From NCBI GenBank assembly GCA_003818505.1, contig RPRI01000035.1, positions 1 through 39,746 of the forward strand: 39,746 nt of DNA, given 5' to 3'. Below, one piece after another: positions 34,496-39,746 of this stretch (position 1 is the first letter of the stretch; every line of letters begins with the position of its first letter). Position numbers and translations under genes: made by a program. The notes beneath the pieces were generated by a model. It saw only the letters and a list, made by a program, of their open reading frames with translations, was not told where the DNA came from and made no database searches. Origin of the DNA: Desulfobacteraceae bacterium (GTDB lineage: Bacteria; Desulfobacterota; Desulfobacteria; Desulfobacterales; RPRI01).

Positions 34496-35422
34496 TTACT
34501 GAATCTTCTGACCGATTTTGAGGTAAACATTCCGCTCGATATCATCCATCGGAGGAAAAATATCATAATCTTCAATGATAATAACATCGTCCACTCCGCT
34601 GACAACGATTTTGGTTTTCTTGCCCGGGATCAGATCAAGTATCTTGCCGGGTCCTTGTAAGAGATAGCCGTTCTGGGAACCGAGGCGCGCTTTCCAGATG
34701 ATCAGGTGCTTGTTCAGAAACTTGGATTCCACTCCGGCGTATGGTTTCGAGAAGACCCGAATCTGGTTCACAATCCGACGGGCGGGTGTGCTCCAGTCGA
34801 TTCGGTTTTGCTGATCGGTCAGGGGGCCATAGTAGCTTCCGTTGACCGGCTGCGGGATTCGCGGTGCTGTGCCTGACAGGATATCGTCTATGACCTGTTC
34901 GAAAAGTTCGGCTCCGACTCTCATGCAGCGGTTATAAAGACTGAATCCGGTATCTTCTTCCGTTATCGGGACTTTATTTTGTACTATCATGTCGGCCGAG
35001 TCAATTTTCCCATCTATGTAATGGATGGTGACGCCGGTTTCCTTTTCACCGTTTAACAATGCCCAGGCAGTAGGCACGCAGCCGCGATAGTGGGGCAAAT
35101 ACGAAGGGTGGATGTTTACAATACCCAGGGGCGGTATAGCGACGAGCTCTCTGGGAAATATCTTGCGATAATAAATTGAAAGAATAACATCCGGTTTGAG
35201 CGCTTGTATGTCGGTGATATAATCCCTGGTCAATTGCTTGGGCATATCGCACTGAATCTTATTCTCTGAAGCAATCCCTTGGACCGACTTGTATCCATAG
35301 ACTTTATCCAGGAGCAATTCATAAGTCACGATACGGGGAATCTCGACTTCTTTTCTTAATAATGTTTCGATACAATCAACAGCTATTTGCTGACAACCGA
35401 ATACGATTACACGACGTTTCAT
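34496..35422 (-). CDS. Sugar N-formyltransferase (methionyl-tRNA formyltransferase fold)
   Basis: The 308-residue protein belongs to the formyl_trans family. The catalytic residues are present: Asn103 and His105 in VNIHPSYLPHYRG, and Asp141 in IDGKIDSADM. The C-terminal half (GSYYGPLTDQQNRIDWSTPA, VFSKPYAGVES) resembles sugar formyltransferases such as ArnA-N and WbtJ rather than Fmt. They use N10-formyl-tetrahydrofolate to formylate an amino sugar. Its place between the cytidylyltransferase and NeuB-family genes points to an N-formylated nonulosonate or precursor. The ATG has GGAG. Confidence 0.9.
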   Translation of the reverse strand: MKRRVIVFGCQQIAVDCIETLLRKEVEIPRIVTYELLLDKVYGYKSVQGIASENKIQCDMPKQLTRDYITDIQALKPDVILSIYYRKIFPRELVAIPPLGIVNIHPSYLPHYRGCVPTAWALLNGEKETGVTIHYIDGKIDSADMIVQNKVPITEEDTGFSLYNRCMRVGAELFEQVIDDILSGTAPRIPQPVNGSYYGPLTDQQNRIDWSTPARRIVNQIRVFSKPYAGVESKFLNKHLIIWKARLGSQNGYLLQGPGKILDLIPGKKTKIVVSGVDDVIIIEDYDIFPPMDDIERNVYLKIGQKIQ

Positions 35423-35435
35423 AATATTACTCCTT

Positions 35436-36278
35436 TCAGTCCGAGGGGCGGCGCAACCAGAAGAATTGGGCTTCCGCTTTACTCGGGTCGATCCGACCTT
35501 CGCCGCACATGATGTTTACTTCCCTGCAATTTCGGATCATATCGGACATTTGCCCCGGGTCTACCGAGAGGCTATGATCAGGCCCCTCCATGTTCCTGTC
35601 CAGCGTGAAATGCTTTTCGATGATCCTGGCTCCGACCGCCACCGCGATAACCGGCGCATGAATTCCCAGGGTGTGGTCCGAATAGCCGATGGGACAGGGG
35701 TACAATTGCCCGAGGTTCCGAATGACATTCAGGTTCACGTCTTCAAGCGCTGTGGGATAAGCTGAAACACAGTGCAACAGCGCATAGGGAACATGATTTT
35801 CCGTAAAGATATCAACAGCCGCATCGATTTCAGAACGACAGGCCATCCCGCGCGAGGCTATTACCGGCTTGCCGGCCGAGGCAATCTTGCGTACCAGCAT
35901 CAGATTGACCAGTTCGAACGAGGCAATTTTAAAAGCGGGGACATCTATGCCTGTCAGGAAATCGACGCTGTCAGTATCAAACGGGGTCGAGAAAAAAGTC
36001 ACGCCTTCGGCTTCCGCAAAAGCCTTCAGGTTCGCCTGGACTTTAAAGGAAAGTTCACATTTTTTAAGTATCGCAAAAATAGGGCTGTCCTGTTTGATCC
36101 GCTTTTCGGTGATATAGGTCTGGAATTTTACGGCATTCACTCCGGACCTTGCCGCCGCCCGGATGAGCTTTTCTGCGATACGGGCATCTCCGTTGTGATT
36201 GATTCCGACCTCTGCTATGAAATAGACCGGTTGGCCGTCACCGATGGGTTGTCTATTGATTTCAATTTTTCGATCCAT
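35436..36278 (-). CDS. NeuB-family nonulosonic acid synthase lacking the SAF domain
   Basis: The 280-residue protein is a complete NeuB barrel: AEVGINHNGD near residue 23, VNAVKFQTY, FFSTPFDTDSVDFL, KIASFELVNLML, LLHCVSAYPT, IGYSDHTLGI and IEKHFTLDRNMEGPDHSLS. Such enzymes condense a six-carbon amino sugar with phosphoenolpyruvate to a nine-carbon acid. PseI, LegI and NeuB usually have a C-terminal SAF (antifreeze-like) domain, for about 340-350 residues. Here the frame ends at FFWLRRPSD, where SAF would begin, and the next gene follows 13 bp later, so the domain is really absent. SAF normally covers the active site and contacts the sugar, so specificity may differ. The ATG has GAGGAA. Confidence 0.9.
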   Translation of the reverse strand: MDRKIEINRQPIGDGQPVYFIAEVGINHNGDARIAEKLIRAAARSGVNAVKFQTYITEKRIKQDSPIFAILKKCELSFKVQANLKAFAEAEGVTFFSTPFDTDSVDFLTGIDVPAFKIASFELVNLMLVRKIASAGKPVIASRGMACRSEIDAAVDIFTENHVPYALLHCVSAYPTALEDVNLNVIRNLGQLYPCPIGYSDHTLGIHAPVIAVAVGARIIEKHFTLDRNMEGPDHSLSVDPGQMSDMIRNCREVNIMCGEGRIDPSKAEAQFFWLRRPSD

Positions 36279-36361
36279 GGTTTCCTCTTTATTTTATTGG
36301 TTCAGACCGTCGCTCCTGATGCTTATTCAGGGATAAAGACGGTTTTCTTTACCTCTTTTGA

Positions 36362-37147
36362 TCACCAGCAGCTCAGGCCGCCATCGACGACAAGGTTCTG
36401 CCCTGTTGTGTATGTTGCGGCTGAAGAAGACAAATAGAGTATTGCCCCGATCATCTCTTCCGCATTTGCCATACGCTCCATGGGGCATCTGTATGCGTAA
36501 TTGTCGACAAAATTTTTCCCCTGCGGTGATTCCGGATTAAAAATTCCCCCCGGTGAAACGCAATTGACCCTTATTCCGCATGATGCAAGATGCACGGCAA
36601 AATAGCGTGTCATCTGGATGATCCCGGCCTTTGTGGCGCCATATACCTCCGAGTTTCTGCGCGCACAATCGGTGTATATACGGTAATCGGGGCTGACCAG
36701 GCCATAAACGGATCCTATATTAACTATGTTCCCGCTTTGTTTATTTCCCTTTAGCTTTCCTGCAAAAGCCTGGGTGCAAAAAAAAGTTCCTTTCAGATTG
36801 ACGTCTGTGACCCAGTCAAATGATTCTTCCGGCCTCTCCTCGAAAGGTTCAAAGCAGCTTACCCCCGCATTATTAACAAGAATATCGAGTCGTCCCCGGT
36901 CGGAAAATATCCGGTTGACTGTACATGCTACCGAAGCTCTGTCCGTGATATCCCCCTGGTAATATGCGACACGGCTGGAATGAACCATCTTCTCTTCGTT
37001 AAGCCGATTATCTGTGCCGAATACGACGGAGCCGGCTTTATCGAATGCTGCGCATATTTCATGTCCAAGCTGGCCGGTGGCTCCGGTTACCCAGACGATC
37101 CTGTTTTTCAGACTGAATAGTTTGTCCAGATAATTCTCATGAGGCAT
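36362..37147 (-). CDS. Short-chain dehydrogenase/reductase (PtmA-like)
   Basis: The 261-residue SDR has the cofactor motif TGATGQLG at 21-28, NNAG at 92-95, Ser146, and the active-site Y-x3-K at 169-173 (YGATK). It ends with VVDGGLSCW. The best parallel is PtmA of Campylobacter legionaminic acid clusters, an SDR required for sugar synthesis, whose exact substrate is debated. The start lies inside the end of the MNIO-like gene (11-bp overlap) with AAGGA upstream, so translation is coupled. It probably oxidises or reduces a sugar intermediate with NAD(P). Confidence 0.87.
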   Translation of the reverse strand: MPHENYLDKLFSLKNRIVWVTGATGQLGHEICAAFDKAGSVVFGTDNRLNEEKMVHSSRVAYYQGDITDRASVACTVNRIFSDRGRLDILVNNAGVSCFEPFEERPEESFDWVTDVNLKGTFFCTQAFAGKLKGNKQSGNIVNIGSVYGLVSPDYRIYTDCARRNSEVYGATKAGIIQMTRYFAVHLASCGIRVNCVSPGGIFNPESPQGKNFVDNYAYRCPMERMANAEEMIGAILYLSSSAATYTTGQNLVVDGGLSCW

Positions 37148-37922
37148 TGAAATAATCCTTCAGTCTGTTGTATCTCTCCAGCTCCCGTATAATGCCGTCA
37201 TGATCCTTGTAAAATTCCACCGTTAAATATTTTACCGGAAACATCTCAATCATTGACTGAACCTCCCGGTATATTGATTCATCGGGCAGATCGTGGGCAT
37301 CGTAGGCAATATTGTTCGAATCGATTCCATGGCCGGAGATATGCAGCTGAATCATGTTATTAATCGGAAGTGTCGCCAGATAGTCCCGGTAATCGATTTT
37401 TTTATTGTATGCCGTAATTTTGCCGTGGGCGATATCAAGCAGAAGGTGTATATTATTTTTTGTGACAACATCCGTTATAAAATCACTTTCTGTGATATAG
37501 CAGTATGCCGGTGTCGGAAAATAATTCGTGTTTTCAACCCCGATCTCTATTCCTTGCGGTAAAAACGAACGAAGCCATTTAATATTCATTGCCGCATTTT
37601 CCAGCAATTCTTTTCTTGAATACTGCCTGCCGCCCGGCTGATACATTCCGTTCCGGACCAGTGGCATGTCACAGCAGGCTGCCATGTGAAAGGTGACAAG
37701 CTCCAGTTCCGGCTTGGAGAGAATTGAGTTATTAATATATTGTTTTATTTCGTTATTCCAGTTGTGAATAATATTGACATCAAAGTGTATTAATTCCTGT
37801 TTGGGAAGTTGTGTCTGGATGCACCACTCTCTGCATTCCAGACAATCGCTGAGCATGATGATTTGTTCAGCATATTTGCCCTCTTTGAATAAATGCGATA
37901 TAGGCGCAGCCAGTTTGAGCAT
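37137..37922 (-). CDS. DUF692/MNIO-like TIM-barrel protein
   Basis: The 261-residue protein is a xylose-isomerase-like TIM barrel that best resembles the DUF692 family (multinuclear non-haem iron oxidases such as MbnB and TglH). The expected ligands appear in order: His79 (VTFHMAA), Glu130 (GVENTNY), Asp163 and His166 (LLDIAHG), His194 (LHISGHG), Asp208 and His210 (YDAHD), and Glu236 (TVEFYKD). The same ligand set also occurs in sugar isomerases and endonuclease IV, so the call rests on the LP...QLHISGH...DAHD.P pattern. MNIOs modify peptide Cys, Asp or other residues, usually with a partner protein, which is absent here. The gene overlaps the SDR gene by 11 bp. The substrate is unknown. Confidence 0.62.
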   Translation of the reverse strand: MLKLAAPISHLFKEGKYAEQIIMLSDCLECREWCIQTQLPKQELIHFDVNIIHNWNNEIKQYINNSILSKPELELVTFHMAACCDMPLVRNGMYQPGGRQYSRKELLENAAMNIKWLRSFLPQGIEIGVENTNYFPTPAYCYITESDFITDVVTKNNIHLLLDIAHGKITAYNKKIDYRDYLATLPINNMIQLHISGHGIDSNNIAYDAHDLPDESIYREVQSMIEMFPVKYLTVEFYKDHDGIIRELERYNRLKDYFNAS

Positions 37923-37970
37923 TAATAAGTGGTTCCCTTAGCCGGTACAAACAAAATCATATTCTCTCAT

Positions 37971-39254
37971 TTAAAGATTGGCGGAGCGGCTGTTTACGGC
38001 CCAATCCCGCGATTTATCTATGGTTGTCCGGATATTTTCCGGTAATATGGCAGTTCGGGGAGTTTCAATATACGCTTTCCTGCCCAGACTTTTTTCTTTT
38101 AACAAAGATCGGACAGTGTCGGCGACGTAGCTTGCATCCTCGATGGTCAGTTTGGCAGAGAGCGGCAAGCTGACTGTCTGTCGCCCGATTTGCATTGCGT
38201 TGGGGTAATCCGTCGGTTGCCACCCGAAGGTTTTACGGTAATAGGGATGCTCAGGTATGCTTAAATAGTGGACCCCGACGCCGATTTTATTTCTGGTCAT
38301 CCCATCTATAAACTGGTCTCGGCTTAAACCGGTCCGGACGCTATCGATCAAAATCGTGTATAAATGATAGGCATGGCGAGTATCTTTTTCAGGTTCGGCC
38401 GGAAGTTTCACGGGCAGATCACTGAATGCCGCCTGATAGAAATCCCAGATTTCTTTTCGCTTACGCCAGTTCTGTTCCACGCGCATCAATTGATGAATTC
38501 CGATTGCCGCCTGAAGATCCATCATGTTATATTTAAAACCGCATTCAACAACTTGGTAATGTTTATAGCCGGAATCACTGAAGCGGTGCCATGCATCTTT
38601 ACTCATTCCGTGCAGAGCCAGGGTCTTAATTCGGGCGGCATCTTCTTCACGTCGGGTAATAACCATACCGCCCTCGCCGGTTGAGACATTTTTTGTAACA
38701 TAGAAACTGAAACATCCGAAATCTCCGCCAGTTCCTGCCTTTTCTCCCTTGTACTCAGTTTCAACCGAATGGGCGCAATCTTCAATGATTTTCAAACTAT
38801 AACGTTCGGCAATATCGTGCAGCCTGTCGAGGTTACAGGGGCGTCCTGCTAAATGAACCGGAAGTATCGCGCGGGTTCTGTGAGTAATTTTTTCTTCAAT
38901 ATTATCCGGGTCAATATTCATCGTCACAGGGTCGACATCTGCCAATACAGGGGTTGCACCTGCATGAATAATCGCATTAATTGTCGCACTGAATGTCATC
39001 GGTGTTGTTATAATTTCATCTCCAGGGCCGATTCCCGCAACAAGAATACTGAGATGAAGTGCTGCTGTACATGAGTTTAGTGCTACCGCGTATGAACCAC
39101 CTTTGTAGGTACAGAAATCCCTCTCAAATCTGGCCACTTTGGGGCCTGTTCCCAACCAGCAACTTTTCATGCTTTCGACCACTTCCTGAATTTCTGCATC
39201 CTCAATTGCAGGTTCTCCGAAGACCAGAAAATCCTTTCGAACAGAATGTGTCAT
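37971..39254 (-). CDS. DegT/DnrJ/EryC1-type sugar aminotransferase (PseC/LegC-like)
   Basis: The 427-residue PLP enzyme belongs to the DegT/StrS family. Signatures are LNSCTAALHLSILVAGIGPGD, Asp159 in IIEDCAH, and the PLP Lys188 in CFSFYVTKNVSTGEGG. The family adds an amino group to 4-keto sugars such as UDP-4-keto-6-deoxy-hexoses, as PseC and LegC do in pseudaminic and legionaminic acid synthesis. It is the first gene of the operon: a consensus sigma-54 promoter lies 73 bp upstream, and the ATG has AGGAG. The C-terminal ~40 residues are an extra tail. No PseB/LegB dehydratase or PseG/LegG hydrolase is in the window. Confidence 0.93.
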   Translation of the reverse strand: MTHSVRKDFLVFGEPAIEDAEIQEVVESMKSCWLGTGPKVARFERDFCTYKGGSYAVALNSCTAALHLSILVAGIGPGDEIITTPMTFSATINAIIHAGATPVLADVDPVTMNIDPDNIEEKITHRTRAILPVHLAGRPCNLDRLHDIAERYSLKIIEDCAHSVETEYKGEKAGTGGDFGCFSFYVTKNVSTGEGGMVITRREEDAARIKTLALHGMSKDAWHRFSDSGYKHYQVVECGFKYNMMDLQAAIGIHQLMRVEQNWRKRKEIWDFYQAAFSDLPVKLPAEPEKDTRHAYHLYTILIDSVRTGLSRDQFIDGMTRNKIGVGVHYLSIPEHPYYRKTFGWQPTDYPNAMQIGRQTVSLPLSAKLTIEDASYVADTVRSLLKEKSLGRKAYIETPRTAILPENIRTTIDKSRDWAVNSRSANL

Positions 39255-39326
39255 TTAATAGTTCTCCTAATTGTTTCCAATTGAAAGAAATGCAACTATA
39301 ATATTTAAATTTTAAATATAGGATGT

Positions 39327-39342
39327 TGCAATCACTGTGCCA
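39327..39342 (-). promoter_or_regulatory. Sigma-54 promoter of the nonulosonic acid operon
   Basis: On the minus strand TGGCACAGTGATTGCA fits TGGCAYR-N4-TTGCW at every defined base. It is 73 bp from the DegT aminotransferase start. An enhancer-binding protein of the FlrC/FleQ/NtrC type should be needed, and two candidate binding sites lie about 165-235 bp further upstream. Confidence 0.8.
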
Positions 39343-39505
39343 TAATTGTTGCCATATAATTTACCGGTAAATCAATGTGTTGATAAAATAAACTTATGGC
39401 AAAAAATAGCGGGCGGCAAATTTTTCCGGATATTTAACCGTTAATTTAATCGAAACGTGTTTTTGACAACTGCTGCAACAACAGAAAAAACACACTTTGG
39501 GGACG

Positions 39506-39519
39506 GTCAATAGCTTGAC
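39506..39519. promoter_or_regulatory. FleQ/FlrA-like palindromic box 1
   Basis: GTCAATAGCTTGAC is a palindrome with arms GTCAA/TTGAC. It agrees closely with the FleQ box as I recall it (GTCaNTAAAtTGAC). It lies about 165 bp upstream of the sigma-54 promoter, a usual distance for an enhancer site. Confidence 0.5.
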
Positions 39520-39546
39520 TGGGGGGTGTTGGAATGTTCAACTTTG

Positions 39547-39576
39547 CGCTTAATGTCAAATGTTTGACATCAAGCG
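39547..39576. promoter_or_regulatory. 30-bp palindromic box 2
   Basis: CGCTTAATGTCAAA and TTTGACATCAAGCG are inverted, with one mismatch over 14 bp and a 2-bp centre. The core GTCAAATGTTTGAC has the same GTCA-N6-TGAC frame as box 1; the two centres are 49 bp apart. A dimeric regulator is expected to bind. Confidence 0.55.
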
Positions 39577-39676
39577 ACAAAATTGACTCAAAACAGGTGA
39601 CATAAATTGTTTAGAATAAAGTAACTTAGTTTCCATCCGGAAATGGCCCTTTTGTGCGATCTCTGTGTCAATCTGC

Positions 39677-39722
39677 GGGATTACTTGTGCGGCATACATT
39701 GCGTATGCCTCCGCGCAATCCC
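39677..39722. repeat. Imperfect hairpin repeat at the window edge
   Basis: GGCATAC-ATTGC-GTATGCC (39691-39709) is a perfect 7-bp stem, nested within GGGATT (39677-39682) and AATCCC (39717-39722). It has the look of an interspersed palindromic repeat or a stem at the end of the neighbouring transcript. What lies beyond cannot be seen. Confidence 0.5.
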
Positions 39723-39746
39723 TTGATTTTCTTGAGCTTGCCCAAA

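Larger units (their letters stand above)
39255..39746. other. Regulatory region upstream of the sugar operon
   Basis: The last 492 bp contain no ORF that I can support. They hold, moving away from the DegT gene, the sigma-54 promoter (39327-39342), two GTCA-N6-TGAC palindromes (39506-39519 and 39547-39576) and a longer imperfect hairpin (39677-39722). The region reads as a long enhancer-type control region for the minus-strand operon. Confidence 0.65.

Overview
The window looks like the chromosome of a flagellated, Gram-negative bacterium of the Desulfobacterota (former Deltaproteobacteria), probably near Desulfobacterales. The inference rests on the sulfur-type homocysteine synthesis gene (COG1900/DUF39), the mix of sigma-54 and sigma-28 flagellar promoters, the many REC/GGDEF/HD-GYP/HDOD signalling proteins and the abundant short intergenic repeats. 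No rRNA, tRNA, CRISPR array, phage or transposase gene was seen.

Layout. (1) 1-6629, plus strand, housekeeping: the end of an M23 peptidase, the homocysteine synthesis protein, thpR, recA and alaS. They are separated by intergenic repeats, including a MITE-like element with 37-bp inverted ends and a two-copy repeat, one copy of which carries a nested insertion. (2) 6715-12940, signalling: a lone HisKA-domain protein, a papain-like cysteine-peptidase-fold protein, a J-domain protein, a REC-like/GGDEF diguanylate cyclase behind a consensus sigma-54 promoter, and a CheD-HDOD fusion. (3) 12983-21431, minus strand, late flagellar genes: flagellin, then fliD-fliS-fliT-like-flaG followed by a REC-SHOCT protein and a REC/HD-GYP phosphodiesterase. 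Flagellin and fliD each have a sigma-28-like promoter with identical spacing. (4) 21711-29550, minus strand, flagellin modification: a radical SAM/SPASM protein, a TPR protein, a Maf-type flagellin glycosyltransferase (DUF115), a tandem GT2/TPR protein, a GNAT acetyltransferase and an unknown protein. (5) 29689-39254, minus strand, nonulosonic-acid-type sugar synthesis: HisF-like, HisH-like and WbpG/PseA-like amidotransferase, class III aminotransferase, SpsF-like cytidylyltransferase, sugar formyltransferase, NeuB-family synthase without a SAF domain, PtmA-like SDR, a DUF692/MNIO-like TIM barrel and a DegT aminotransferase. A consensus sigma-54 promoter and two GTCA-N6-TGAC palindromes resembling FleQ/FlrA-type boxes lie upstream.

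Working together. Regions 3-5 read as one programme. An enhancer-dependent sigma-54 operon makes an activated, probably amidinated and/or formylated nonulosonate-like sugar. Maf and the GT2 protein would place it on flagellin, which FliS/FliT-like chaperones deliver to the FliD cap. Diguanylate cyclase and HD-GYP genes around the cluster suggest c-di-GMP control of motility. The most unusual parts are the MNIO-like enzyme and the SAF-less NeuB in the sugar operon, the radical SAM enzyme beside flagellin, and the CheD-HDOD fusion.
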